64,000 bases of DNA. It comes from Tolypocladium sp. Sup5 PDA-1 (Eukaryota; Ascomycota; Sordariomycetes; Hypocreales; Ophiocordycipitaceae). Below are positions 42,809-55,352 of the stretch, piece after piece; the first letter of the stretch is position 1; every line of letters starts with the position of its first letter. A program made the translations under genes and the position numbers. The notes under the pieces are model-generated. The model worked only from the letters and a program-made list of their open reading frames with translations, ran no database searches and was not told the DNA's origin. The stretch covers positions 744,001-808,000 of the forward strand of contig JPHH03000005.1 of NCBI GenBank assembly GCA_000750105.3, given 5' to 3'.

Positions 42809-43391
42809 TCAAGCTCCTTCAGAGTCACCTCCTGGCTGCCGGGAAAGACAATGATAGCTTTGGACATGGAGGTGAGATAAACTTCGTGGTACGCTCAGTA
42901 CTGAAGGTCCAGGCTTCCATCCAGCCCAGCCAACCTTGCGAGCCCACTTCTCGTCCTGCTCGACGACCGGCTTAGGGATTGTTGGAATGGGCGCAAGAGC
43001 GGGTAGCTCACTTGGAGAGACCAAACATTCGACTTGGGAGCCATCCATATGAGCGACGTTGGGCGTGACACTGGCCTTGCCCGATGGTCCGCGTTCATCC
43101 CGTTCTTCCCTGTCCTTCCCTGGGGGACAGCTCCCACTGATGTGCTGAATTAAGGACGGCAACGAGAAACCATTGGTACCTATTAAATGAGACTTCCTTC
43201 GGTGGTAGTTTAGACTGGCGTAGCTGCTTCAACTGCGCAGACTCTACCTCGACGCTTTTCAGAGACAGTCTCCATCCCGTTATATCCCAAACAAGGAGCG
43301 TTAGGCCTGAGCTGCGGAGGGATGGCTTTGAGTCTAACTGAAGAACCATAGAGGAGCTCGTGACGGCGCTGGGTGATTTGCAGGCAGGCAT
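42809..43391 (-). CDS. Possible two-exon hypothetical protein
   Basis: An ATG at 43391 opens a frame to 43180 (LLVWDITGWRLSLKSVEVE). A 43-nt intron (gtacca to cacatcag) could join it in phase to 43136-42809 (CPPGKDREERDERGPSGK; WARKVGWAGWKPG), giving 179 residues. The second part has protein-like charge patterns. The intron is short for this genome, and no family or domain was recognised, so this may be chance. Confidence 0.25.
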
Positions 43392-43859
43392 ATTAGATAG
43401 TGTGTAGGAACTACCTACGCAGCTGTCATTGTATGTTAGACGGCTCAGCAGCCCGCACGCAAGTTCGAGACCTGTAAAACAAACACCTACAATTCCGTCC
43501 CCGAGTAAATCCCATGGACCTCCAATGGCTTCAGAGTTTTCATTTCATGTTGCTAATCAGCGGTATTGTCAAGCGTCAGAATTCCTAACAAACGTCGAAT
43601 CTGTTCAGCCAGGGCCGTTGTTTATTCACCCGCACGGGGCAACCCCCAGCTGGCCACAGCCGACTTTTTGTGCCACGGCCCTATACGTGACAGTTAATCT
43701 ACTTTCTGTTCTTATTGTTAATTAAAACAGCCCATTCCGGCCTCGATGCTATTGTGCCAAACGCGCTTCCACGCGCAGGCGTGCAGCAGGCGTTGAATAC
43801 GCCTAGCATGGGGGTAGCGATTGCCGTGACCGTGGCAAGTGCGTTTCAATCCTTTTAAT
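43392..43859. other. Intergenic with possible 5' debris of the MFS pseudogene
   Basis: No intact frame was seen. Short frames at 43,740-43,860 (for example GVAIAVTVASAFQS) could be remnants of the lost first helices of the adjacent transporter. Confidence 0.4.
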
Positions 43860-45096
43860 GATATTGCTCCGTTAGAAAGGCGACTTTGTATGCTAAAGAC
43901 GGTGTTACAGGTGCGCTGGTAGCCTTCCCGCTCGGTATCCTCGCCGACCGCATCGGCCGTGTGCCCATCCTGGGCTTCAGCATCCTCAGCATGCCCCTCT
44001 CGCAGAGCTACGCCGTGAACGTCTGCTGGCAGTGGAGGACGATGCCAGCCGAAGCGATCCGGGCCACGGCCACGCCGCTGCTCATCGGCGGAGGGCGCAG
44101 CGTGGCGGAGGCCATGGTGTTTACCATCATCGCGGGCGTGGCCCCCCGACAGAAGGAGGTGAGTGACGCCTATCTCACGCAATGGCTTCATGTTTTGCTG
44201 ATCAACAATGCAGGGCAACGTGGTTCCAGTGTGCCGGTGGAGCGGCTCTCTCCTCGCAGCTCGTTGGGCCTACACTGGCGGGCCACTTGATCAAGTCGTC
44301 GATCTGGCTCCCCCTTTGGGTCCCCATGGGCCTCATCCTCGCCGGTGGAATCGTCATCGTGCTCTTTACGCCAAAGACTCTCCCCAACAAAAACACCATG
44401 GAGCAGTATAATCATGAAGGACTCGGTGCTTCGCCCAAGACGGCTCTCAAAGCTCTCTTCTCTCGCCCAGCCGTGTACCTCCTGTCAGGCGCCGTGCTCT
44501 CCATCCCCGTTGCATTGACCCAGTCCGACCTCCTCTTGCGCTTCATGCCGATACAGTTTGACTGGCCGCTGGATAATTCGGTGCTGCTATCATCCCTTCG
44601 GAGCATGGTAACGCTCGTTACACTCCTCGTCATTCTGCCCGCCGCATCATACATCGTCAGCAAATGGACGACATGGTCTTCCCTCCAGCGAGGCGATGCC
44701 TTCGCCCGCGTCAGCACGCTCCTGTCCCTGTTCGGTTCCTTCGGTCCCGTGATAATCACCAAAGAGGACCTCATCGTCCTAGGCATCGTCGTCTCAACCC
44801 TAGGATCAGGAATCCCCACCTTGTGTAGCTCAATGCTCGTCGCTGTGTCTGGCGAGCACCATGTCAGGTCGATGTTCCGTATACTTGCGGTGGGAGAGAT
44901 AGTTGGCTTTCTAGCGTGCACGGCAGGCATTGGCTTGCCATTTAATACCGGGTTAATGTCGTGGATCGGTCTGCCGTTTTGCCTCGCGATGCTGGTCTCG
45001 CTGGGGGTGTCGGTGGCCACGTGGATGTTCCCCGTCTCAGGGGCAAACCCACGTTCAGGAGATAGTAGCGGCAGCGAGGCGGAGAGAATAGTGTAA
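43860..45096 (+). pseudogene. MFS transporter, 5'-truncated and frameshifted
   Basis: The first recognisable part, GALVAFPLGILADRIGRVP, is the MFS loop 2-3 signature, so the first one or two helices are missing. At 44,159 a normal donor (gtgagt) and at 44,213 a normal acceptor (atgcag) bound a 55-nt intron, but joining them shifts the frame: the downstream part (FQCAGGAALSSQLVGPTLAG onward, about eight more helices, ending at 45,096) needs one base less or two more. The long intact second part suggests recent damage or a sequencing error. It belongs to a fungal MFS group with weakly defined substrates. Confidence 0.7.
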
Positions 45097-45849
45097 GCTG
45101 GGGCTCGAGCAGTGATGGGTGAACAGTCAAATGCAAGGTGAAAGGCAACCACTCTTGGCATCTTAAGTGGCCTCATATTTCGGGTCTACCTTCGTCCTTG
45201 GGGTGATTGTGTTGACGTTGTTGCCTAGGGTTGGTGACTGACACATAGCATCGCTCACTTCTTAAACCTTTGAACGGTAGATATACTCCCAATCGTGTAG
45301 CCGGGTTTCAGATGCAGTTATCGTAAGGAGATGCGCCACCTGCGATGGGAGCTCTGTTGGTGCAAGATGCATGTTTACCTCGTTGTGTACCCAATCAGGA
45401 CTGGAGTAGCCGACGAGAAGGGCATCCATGATGGTGTTGATACCCCCGAGGGCCGGTCTCACTTGAGCCTTTAACAGTCTTGATGCCATCATGGATATCG
45501 TTCAAAGTATCACTCGTCGATGCGGACGAAATTGACTGCAATGGTTTGCCCAGAGCTCGTATGGGCTGCTCGAGGGAACGAGGTCTCGAGGGAATAGGGG
45601 CTCTCGATACTTTAGGTATGGAGAGGTGAAAGATGCAGTTTCGGGCAGAGCATTTTTACCCATATTTTCCCTCCCTTATATATCCATCCACACTTACACG
45701 GATCGCGTCTTTGCCTTCTTTCTAGGCAGGGCTTATCTATCTCTGCCAGCGTGCGAAGGTTCCAGCTTTGTACCTTAAAAGGGTTACAATGTACTGCAAG
45801 GTACCTTAGCCAGTAAGAGGTCGCATTCTGAGAGGCACCTTGTAATATA
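45097..45849. other. Intergenic, no clear gene
   Basis: A 76-residue minus-strand frame (45,492-45,262) beginning with an ATG was examined and not recognised. Nothing else was seen. Confidence 0.4.
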
Positions 45850-45998
45850 TTGGCCTTTGTAGAATCTCGGTGTAGCTCGAAGTATTAGAAAGGAACGGCG
45901 AGGAACGGCGAGGAGCGGCAGGAATAGCGAGGAACCGCAAGGAGCAAGGGATATATGGGGAAATCCAAGGTTGGATGGAGTCTTCGCACACCGAAAGA
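45850..45998. repeat. Dispersed GGAAC-rich repeat, copy 2
   Basis: The copy begins at tagaatctcg, passes through several ggaacggcgag units and gaatagcgaggaac, and ends with tatgggg and tccaaggttgga. The same order of blocks occurs at 47,770-47,890, so the two are copies of one element. On the minus strand the copy encodes a Leu/Pro/Ser-rich frame, but no protein family is evident. Confidence 0.6.
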
Positions 45999-47769
45999 GT
46001 TATATACAGGCAATAGCGTTTGTATTGTTTTGACCTCTGTAATCCTTGTGGGTTGTAGCAGCTTTTGCACCCCATCTTTCAGTTTTATGCGTACAGGGCA
46101 AAGATCCCTAGGCACGATAGCACAGCATTTCCGATCGATTCTGCAGCACCTCTTATAATATCGAGGCGCAATACACTGCCCAGGATTGAGGCGGTCTGCC
46201 TTGCACACACGGCCAAACCTCCGCAACACGCTCAGCCTTGAAGAGTGTACAGCGGAGGTTGCTGGTAACATGTGTGCACACCTTGTCAATGGACGTCCGT
46301 ATTGCCGTCATGTTTTCTATTGCCTCGGTCTCTATTCGTAACGCGTTACAAATAGTCTCAAGGCTAGCCATTCCCTAAACAGCCGGACGGGTGGCTGACG
46401 AAACAAGACGCACACATTGAGAGAAACAATAGGAAGCATCGAGGAACGGCAGAACTCTGAAATCTAAGATATCGCCAGAATGACAGTATGCAGCCGCAGC
46501 GTTGGTGATAGATTCTAGGCTCGCAATGACTACTTGTCATCTGCGACCACATGAACGAACGTCATGTTCAAGATAGGCCGTGTGCTACTCAATTGAGCTC
46601 GAATCGTGCTTGTTGCCTGGAGATCGGTCCATTGACTCGCAGCCAACCCAAGTGACGGCTAAGCGCGTTCTCTTTCGCTGTTCTAGAACTCCTACCCCAT
46701 TAATTCAACCATCGTATTGCCTTACGCCACGATGCAGATGGACGTGAATTCCCTCAGTAGCCTCACTATTGTCAGCGTCTTTGCCACCGGCCGGGCGGCC
46801 GCAGCTGCGTCATTTCGGCAGCCAACACGCAAGTACCGGACCACCAACAGGATCCTGCGCCTGACAGGATGGCGAGCAACATGATAAGCGTGGCGACGGC
46901 CGACAGCAAACGCCTTGGCGTCACGTTTGCTTCTGTCCGGCACACCATGCTCCTTGGCACGCGGGAGCACGAACCTCGGACGGCCGCTTCAAGTCAGCGA
47001 GCACAGCAGCACGCCATGCCAACGCACCGCCGTTTCGTGCTCCGAGCAGCCTGCATCGGGTTTTTTCAATGCGTTCGGGGCCCACCCGTGGTCGGGTTCA
47101 AGAGTCCCGGCCGTCTCAGGACGCCTTGTGCCCTTTGGAGATGCACCGTTGGTGAGCGGAAGTTGGTCGTCAGCAAAGCCCAGAGCAGTCGGCGTCACGA
47201 CGCCGGCTTGTCAAGACTTAGCCATGACACACAATTCCGCATACGGATCTGCGGCTGGTGTGATGCAGGTGACGATCAGGGAAGGAGTGGATAACGCCGA
47301 GTTGAAGTCGCGAGAAGACGGGTGGGATGTCCGTGGCGGTTCGGAGCGCAAGCCGTCCCCCTGTCAAGTTATGCCGTGGCCCGTGACGCTGCAGCAGGCA
47401 ACCCGCATGAGAGGTGTGAAAAAGACGTCCATCTCCTTCAATAGTATTTGAAACGTCGGTGATAGCACCGAGCCAAAAGTTCATGTCCCTGAATGGCATC
47501 TGACAGGACATGTAGAGTAGTTTGCTACATCTTGCAGGTGCCGGCCGCCAGAATCAGTTTCACCCTTTGATGGAGGTGACGCATCCGGGGCGACGTCCCC
47601 GGATAGGCGGTCGATGGATGAGCTTGAGCGGAAAGAGGGATGGTGCCCGTCTCGAGACGGAGTGAGCAGGCAACTGAGAGGCCAACAGTCCGGTTCGTTG
47701 CGGGTCAATTGCCTGCACATTATCCTGAGCTTAGCCCAAAGGCCGTCAGGACATTGTAAGTCGTTAGTT
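45999..47769. other. Gene-poor region
   Basis: A 72-residue minus frame from an ATG at 46,371 adjoins the repeat and may belong to the same mobile element. Bases near 46,440 carry another short aggaacggcag block. Overlapping frames at 46,720-47,450 on both strands have no family features. Confidence 0.35.
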
Positions 47770-47895
47770 TCTATAGAATCTCGACGTAGATAGTAAGGAA
47801 TAGCGAGGAACGGCAGCGGCAGCGAGGAACAGCAAGGGACAGGGGAAGTATGGGGGATTTCAAGGTTGGAGCCTTTGCAAACCGGAAGGGAGTTG
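47770..47895. repeat. Dispersed GGAAC-rich repeat, copy 3
   Basis: Shares with copy 2 the ordered blocks tagaatctcgacgtag (agaatctcggtgtag in copy 2), gaatagcgaggaac, tatggggg and tcaaggttgga. The spacing differs slightly, as expected of diverged copies. Confidence 0.6.
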
Positions 47896-50800
47896 ATGAT
47901 CCCCTGTTTGTCGTCATGTTTGCCCCAGGATACTGGCTTTTCGCCGTGATACTGAGCACGCTTCTCGCTCTTCATGCCAAGTCAGTCCGCCTCTAGCCAA
48001 GTGGCCCAAGTCCCCAAGCCGTTACGCCATCGTGCCATGTGCGCAGTGGTGGTGTGACACGAGACGGGAGAGCAAACAAAGGAATTGCCTGCATCTACAT
48101 GTCGGCACTGGACAGACTCGGTGCAGACAGCAAGCATCCAGGCTCGGAGAGTTTGCATGCCCCTTGAACAGGGGCTCGTTGCTTTTTTTTGGAGCCGATG
48201 GCCGACTCACAACAGTCTCACACAAGGCGGGCGCCATACGAAGTATCGCAACCACAACAACAGCAGGGGCGATAGGGGCATTCAATGCTTTGAGCGAATG
48301 GCAGCCCGTCTCCAGCGCCTCCTCTTGCCGTTGTGTGCTTCGCTGGCTGGCATCGAGTCTATCGACGCCATCTCCGCCTTGGTTGGGTCAACTAACTGGT
48401 CCGAGCTCAAGCTGACCGTCTCGCCGCAGGGCGTTGGTGGTGCAGAGACGTTGCTGGCTCCCGCGCTGAGCCGACCGCCTCGTCTCGCCCTCCTTCCGTG
48501 AGCATGTGCTCGACCAGTGACGGCTGGTTGAGTACGGAGTAGTGAGAGGTCATTGCCAGGACTCATCGACGCGGCGAGGCGACCCAACGTCAATCGGTAG
48601 CGAGACAGACGTGATTGCGCCAACGAGCTCATGCCAACTTGCCAAGCATGCTTTGCCTTTGATTGTGCGCCAATTTTTGGGGTCTTGGCCAAGAAAGACA
48701 CACAGACAGTCTCGGATCGGCGAGCGTCTGTGCGAAGACATTTGCTCAGATGTACGTACCGTCTGGGCGCGGGGGCGACCAAAGCCACGAGGCCACGATG
48801 TCAGCCCGATTTGGACTCCCCTCCTGTCTCTCTCGGACCCTCTCTCTCTGGCGGGGGGTTGGCGAACCCCGTGCGGGGCCGCGAGAAATCGTACTGTAAG
48901 GTACGAGCATCGATATGGCCCCAGGACGGGGTCTTGTCATTGACGAGCAGGGCCACGAGTCTTCAGCGTTGCCGTACCCGCGACCCGTCCCGACCATGAT
49001 CCAATGGGAGCATATCGCAGCTCTGGTCCCGAGAGGCTGCGAAAGCACGTTATTCGAAACGTGACATGCTGGGTTCGGTACGCTGTAGCAAAGCCACAGG
49101 AATAACGGTCGTCCCGCAGACGGATGGCGGCACAGCAGGAACCGCCTCCAGAGTCCAGACGCCGTGACACGTCTCGGAAGATAAGCCTTGTCACCAGGAG
49201 GCGGAAATCCGACTTGTCATAAAAAGGCCGGCCTCCCAACGTTGCCAACAGGTGCCGATAGGCGACCAAAGCTCCCGCGTGTGCAAGCCGGGGCCCCTCC
49301 GTTGGCTGCTGAAGAATGTTCCCCGGACGTTCCACGCTGGTGGCAGGCCTCTTCTTTGCAAAACATGATCGCTGGGATCGCTGACAAGGGGCCAGCCCCA
49401 AAACAAAAAGGGTCGAGAGTGCCCCGTGACCATGGCAATGCAAGCAATGGGCCATACGGAGCTGCTGCCATGCCGGTGCTTGCGTGCTGTGCTGTGCTGT
49501 GCATCAGCAGCGCCGGCTGGAGCGTGCGGGCGCGCATTGCTGCGGATGCTGCGTGGCCTGCGTTTGGCAACGCCGAGTTGCATTGATGGCAGGCGTCTCC
49601 CCGTCTTCCGATGGAGGAGGCATGTTGGTTGATGTCGTGTCGGCCAACTGTGGCCAGGTCGTCATCTGCCTGGTCAGGTCACCGCCGCCGACCACGTCCA
49701 GGCAGCGTACCGTGCGGCCGGCCTGCGGCACAGTACCTCGGTCCCCTTGTGCTCCGAACTCAAAGGCGCCAGAGCAACTATTAACTGTTGTTCCGTACAA
49801 GACAACTCCGGTCCAGTCAGGTATTGTCCTTGTAATGGGGGTATCCAGCAGATGCGGGTTCTATTTCATTATCTCATTTGGAGTTACCACGGACACGGCG
49901 TATTTAACGTTGAAATACTCGTAAGAGTCCACCGCTCATCAGTCGAGGCCGAGGTGCGCAAATGACTCGAGAGTCGAGACCCCAGGCACACAGGTACGAG
50001 TATCGGACGAGAACGGCTTCCAGCTCCTCGCGTGCTCGTGCCTTGTGCAGTGCCAAACCTTGATATGAGAACGTTGCTACGCAAGAGGCAACCCTGTTCA
50101 GAGTTGAGAGGCAAAGAAGTGCTCTGCGGCATGGATAGCCACCGTTACAGATGAAGCAATAATCCAGCCAGGGCTTGTTCCAGAGCATGCCCACTACCCC
50201 TTGGCCCCCAGGCCCAGCACCTCAATCAATCAACTGGAACCCTTCCCCCCTGTCTGAACCCTGCAGCAGGGGGTTCAGCAGACAGGGGTACCAGCGCAAT
50301 TTGGCGGCGCTAGCACGGCCCACCGTCTCCAAAAAGGAACGGACGGCCCTGGGCCAGGGTTTGAGAGCAGCGAGCAGCGTCACGTCTGATCCATCCATCC
50401 TCTCCGTGATTGCTCCATCACCGTCCTGCGCACCCCTGACCGTCTGAGCCCAGGGGGGGGGGGGACAACAGAACAGCTGCTGCAGCCACTGGCCCACTAA
50501 CAGGAGATCCCCTTCTTTTTCGCGCTGCTGCCCCGATGAGTGAAGAGGTCGTCTGTCCATGCACCAAAGGCAAGGCGAACCGTTCTCTCGCCCGCTCCGC
50601 CCAGCATCCTCGCGTCTTCCTCCAACGGAAACCTATCTCTTCACGGCTCTCACAGTCCTCCCGCGGTTGCGATCTTGTCTATGGCGACGGCGAGATGAGA
50701 CGTCAGTTCGCTGTGTCGTTCTGATACCCCGAGGTACACCGAGGTTCGTGCGCTCTCGCGACTCCCTATTCTCCCTCCTCGTCCCCCTCCACTCCCACTC

Positions 50801-51314
50801 TCCCGTAGTCAGATTGCTCTGCGAGCAAACCTCGCCCACTGGAGACTGCCCCTTTGGCACATTGAGCAAACAACGGGACCTGTCACCAAGCGTTCAGGGT
50901 CTGCGGCGACGAGCATCTACACCGGCCCGCCTCCCGCGCCTGTCGAGGCCGCAACGTGTGAGTCGGGTCACACAAAGGGGCAGCCAGGCATTGGTGCGCT
51001 CTCGTCCCGTCCGCCTCACGTTGCGCGAGCCATGCGACTGCGGGCCACAGCTCTCCCATTCTTCTATTTTCTTCAATAACCGTCCAACGCCGTCCGCTGA
51101 CTGGCGAGGCAGTGTCATACTCTGCAGCTCCCTTTGTTGCGGCTAGGCCACCGCACAGAGTCCCCCCAAACGAGCACGAGCACCCATACCATCTATCCTT
51201 AGCCCAGCCAACCTTTACTCTGGCCGTTGCCTCAAAACACCTGCGTCATACCCAACGAAAGCCTCGCCCTCATACTGTGTCGTGGCCCCGGGCGGTCTAT
51301 CTTCGCACGGAAAC
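47896..51314. other. 3.4-kb gene-free region upstream of the large conserved gene
   Basis: Frames of up to about 195 residues were checked (for example 48,282-48,788 minus and 50,559-51,146 plus) and rejected for lack of family features; the last overlaps the probable promoter and 5' leader of the next gene. A run of 12 G lies at 50,453-50,464. Confidence 0.4.
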
Positions 51315-54300
51315 ATGGCCATGGCCAGCCCGACTACCGATTCCAGCATGTCTCGACCGACCTCTGCCGTCATGTCGCCGCGCCAGGTCAGGTCGAGGAC
51401 CCAGAGCATATCCAGCGACCGACCGTCGACCATTGGCCTCAGCCTTGGCCTCACGTCCCCTCCTCTGTCCGTGTCTCCTGAACCGGCATTCATCGCCGCC
51501 GCTGCCGCCGCTCAGATCGTTACGAATGACCACGACAGCCATGCAGACACCTGGTACGATCAAAACGGGATCGAGCCCGCCAGTGAAACGGCTCTGGTGT
51601 CTCCCGCCGCCCTGCAGCTGGTGAATGGGTTCCTCGACCAGCTTCTCTTCAACTTCCTCCAGGTCTCCAAGGCCACGACCCTCTCGGCCCTTCGGCCGGC
51701 CGTCTCTGAGATCCTCAAGCCCAAGCTTGCCAAGGACGCCATCAGCAATGCCGACGAAGAGCTGCGAGAGTATCTTGGAGGCGGCGATGAAGATGACTAC
51801 GCTCAGCCGTCCGGCTCCAGTCCTTCCCGCGACTGGGACGTCGAGCTTGTCTGGAAGCGAACGAGGTTACGGTGCATGGTATACTCGTCGCTCGGCGATA
51901 TGGAAGAAGAGGACGAAGACTTGTACATGGAAGAAGAGAATCTCGAAATCGGAGCCAACGAGCAAATCTCAGACGTCATTTCTCCTGCGGTGGCCATTTT
52001 CTTGACATCCCTTCTGGAATACATGGGCGAGCTTACTCTGACCGTCGCTGGACAAGCTGCATGCCACCGGGTCAGGTCCAAGATTGAGAAGGGTCTCAAA
52101 GACGGCTCTCGAAACACAGCCGACTGCGCCGATCGCATTATCGTTTCCGAGATGGATATGGAGCGCGTCGCCTTCGACCGAACACTGGGCCGCTTATGGC
52201 GAGGATGGAAGAAGAGGGTACGATCTCCCGGTAATGACCTTAACGGGCGGCCATTCTCAGGAATCTCGACCGGTTATCAAAAACAAGACCACGGTGCTTT
52301 TGAGGCGCATACAGTAAAATCCGTCACAAGCGACAACTCAAGCGAGATCAGAAAGTCACAGGATCATGCCGACGATACCATCGCAGAAGACGTCCAGCCC
52401 ATGGATATCCCGTTGCCAATAGGCGACAACGACGTGGACGAAATAGAAGTTCCGGGGTTGGCTCATCACAGCGACGATGAAGCTGATGAGGAAGATGAGG
52501 CTCAAGAGAAGGTGAAGCGGGCGTCCCGCCGCCCAAAGAGCATCGCCATCACTCCTTGGGTCATGGCCAATGGTCTCCCAACGCCGACACCAACCATCTC
52601 TCAGCCACATACCCCTGTGATTGCCACTCGAAAGCGATCTAGCTCGTTGCCAACCCCTGTGGTGTCGCCGCTTTACACTTCCAAGCAGCCACAAAAGATT
52701 GCGCAGGCTACGAGTACACAAGCCGAAGCGGATAACGAGAAAACCCCAAGTGTGCCCAGCGACAAGAATGCGCCAGTGACAGACGAGAATGGCAACGCCA
52801 AGGCGGAGGCCGCCCCGAAGAACAAGGCAAAGGCAGCAACAGCTGGAAAGCGGCATTCAAAGCGTCCCTCAGGCTCTGCTGCTGCTGCTGCTGCTGCTGC
52901 GGCCGCCGTCGCTCACGGCAGAGACTCCGATTCATCTGAATATGAGGATGCAACAGAGGTGGCAACGTACGAAAAGGCCGAGATCATGACGTCTTCTCGG
53001 ATATCCATCGCCGGCAGTTCCACTTCATCGGTCTCAGACTATGCCAAAGCATCACCTATCAAACGATCGTCCAGCGTGCATTCAGCCCGCATCATTGATG
53101 TCCCAGGGCCGCGAAGCCCCACCCATTCTCGCCCGACGTCGATTGATACCACCGACCGGCCGCGCTCTGTCAGTATCTCGGGCGTGGCGCGTCTTGCAAA
53201 GGCCTCTACCGTGGAGGATGAACGCAATGTTAGGACCATTGAGCACGCGGCGGGAGCGCCAGGCCATGTCGCACGCGCTTCGGTCGACAAGAAGAAATCA
53301 CAACGGCAAAACGCTGCTCCCATCTCGGAGTCGGAAGAGGATTCCGATCGCAACCCCACCGGGACCTCTGAATCACCTGAGACTGCCGGCCCCGCCAGGA
53401 CTATATCTGCTGCGACCAGCACTGCCGAAGCTCTTGGCTCCCGAGTCAAGAGGGACGAGCCGGCGTTGGGCTCGGTTGGCAAAAAGCTGCCTGAAAGGCG
53501 CGAAAACGCACCTGCCAACATCAAGGTCACAACGTCCAGAAACGCCTCCTTGGCCAGCCCTTTCAAGGAAGAAAGTATCCCAGAGATTCCCCAGAAGGCG
53601 GCCGGACACTCTGGCTGGCACAGCCCCAAAGCTGACGGTCGGGGCATGGCGCCCATGGAGCGTTCGAGGACAAAAGAGACAGACGACGAACTGGCCCTGC
53701 CGTTGCAGACCAACGTTACCCCGCGACAGATCCATACCTCTGCTTCCTCTGTCTCATCGGGTACTTCTCGCCTGAAGCCGGTCCGGACATCGGAAGATAA
53801 CTCGAGCCGGGCCGAGAGCGTAGCGCGCAACTTCGAGGAGCTGATTCAGAGTAACCAAACCATCACGTACACTCTCACACCCGAGAACATGCGCGACATC
53901 GACGTAAGTTTCACAATCTGGGTGAAGTCTTTCATCTTCCATGCTAACCCAGCATAGTCCAAACGTTCACTCGACAGCCCTGTTGTAACCAAGTTTTCGA
54001 GAAAAAGCGACGAATCCCGCGGCCAAAACTCGCCTCTCTCGTCGCCGACTGTCTCTGACGCGCCCAAATCTCCCTTGAATCATGAGCCAAGAAGCCCAAG
54101 CAGCCCCAAGGCGGGCGGTAGCAAGTCTGGGAAGCCTGTAGGCCCAATCCCGCGCGCGCCGCCAGGGTTGGCCTTGTCCACCGGTCGGATGGGGGGCCCC
54201 TTGGCTCGAGAAGCCCGCATCCCAGGAGAGTCGACTGCAGACTTTGCCGAGTTCATCAAATCCACTGGCCCGCCCAGTGAAAGGGGACCTGCGTCTCTGC

Positions 54301-55352
54301 GGAAAGGCCACACGCCGACGAGTCCGACAAAGAGTAGCATAGACTCTCGCCGAGTTTCAACAATGAGCAACCGCAGTCGCCATCAGCCTCGCGACGCTGC
54401 CGTTGATGGCAAGACAGACAACTCGGATCTGATTGACTTCATCCGCCAGGGCCCGCCTATTGCAACAAGCAGCCATCGCATCCCTCGTCATGTCGCGCCA
54501 TTCCGCACCACGATGGATTCCGACCAGATGTCTGGTGCCATTGGCGGCAAGGCCGTCGACGCCACCATTCCCGAGATTCGGTACAGTCAAGCCTCTACCA
54601 ATTTGACGGACAACTCCATGCCCTCGATGCAGTCTTCAGTCAATTCGAGCTCGGCACTGCTCAGGAACAAGGGTCCCGCAGCTCCCAGCAAAATGTTCGA
54701 TCAAGAAGGCCTGATGCCCAAGCGCAAGCAGACGCGGACGCGCGACCCCTACGCTATTGACTTTAGCGACGAAGAGGAGGGCGACATTGTCGCAACTCCG
54801 AAGCCCCCAGTCAAGAAGGAAGAGAGCCTGGCAGAGTTCCTGCGCAACTACGATCCGCCGCCTGAGCCTATATCTGCGCCTGCTCCTCGGTTGCCCAGGA
54901 AGAAGGCTAGTGCGCCGAGCCTCATCGGCAGATTCACCCGCAGCAGCACCAGGGAGGCCAGGGACTCAAACGTTCCTAGCAGCCCGTCGAGAAGCGCAAA
55001 GCAAGATGCACGGTCTTTGAACAGTCGCGCTGGCGCAAAGAGCGCCTACATCCCCATCCAGGTCAGCATGCCCACGGGATACGACAAGTTTGGGCCCATC
55101 GATACCCCGGCCGGTAGACCCCGCATGGCCTCGACAGCTTCATCAGCGGCTAGGGTCTCTATGAAGAAGTTTGAGCCACGCGAGGCCGTTTCCAACAGAA
55201 GCCAGACGGCCGACCTGGCCGCGTTCCTCCGCGACTCTGTGCCGCCTGAGAGCGCCATTGGCGGACCTCCTATACGGGGTCCCGACCGCCAGGAGGAGAG
55301 CAGCAGCTTCTCCAAGATGTTTGGGCGGAGAAAGAAGGCCGGCCTGGTCTAA
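51315..55352 (+). CDS. Large conserved Pezizomycotina protein (often labelled Flo11-like), function unknown
   Basis: Two exons, 51315-53903 and 53958-55352, join in phase to 1,327 residues. Only the N-terminal part (about residues 60-330) looks folded: VSPAALQLVNGFLDQLLFNF, LRPAVSEILKPKLAKDAISN and ISPAVAIFLTSLLEYMGEL resemble a histone-fold-like helical arrangement, then RTLGRLWRGWKKRVRSP. The rest is disordered, rich in Ser, Pro and charge, with an alanine run from (GCT)7 at 52878-52898 and short conserved modules repeated along the tail: TADFAEFIKSTGPP, NSDLIDFIRQGPP, ESLAEFLRNYDPP and TADLAAFLRDSVPP. The C-terminus FSKMFGRRKKAGLV is basic. No signal peptide or GPI signal is present, so the Flo11 label does not imply a cell-wall flocculin. 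Confidence 0.85.

Noticed and set aside
45262..45492. 76-residue minus-strand frame starting with ATG
   Set aside because: Composition is protein-like, but no family, splice extension or neighbour context could support it.
46153..46371. 72-residue minus-strand frame next to repeat copy 2
   Set aside because: It is probably part of the dispersed element; no domain was recognised and the frame is closed on both sides.
46869..47451. Overlapping frames of 141 and 178 residues
   Set aside because: Two frames of the same strand are open together, with no motif, as in GC-rich spacer.
48282..48788. 168-residue minus-strand frame
   Set aside because: Arg/Ser/Ala-rich composition with no motif; several other frames of the same interval are open too.
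50559..51146. 195-residue plus-strand frame
   Set aside because: It covers the promoter and 5' leader of the large conserved gene; Arg/Ser/Pro-rich with no family.
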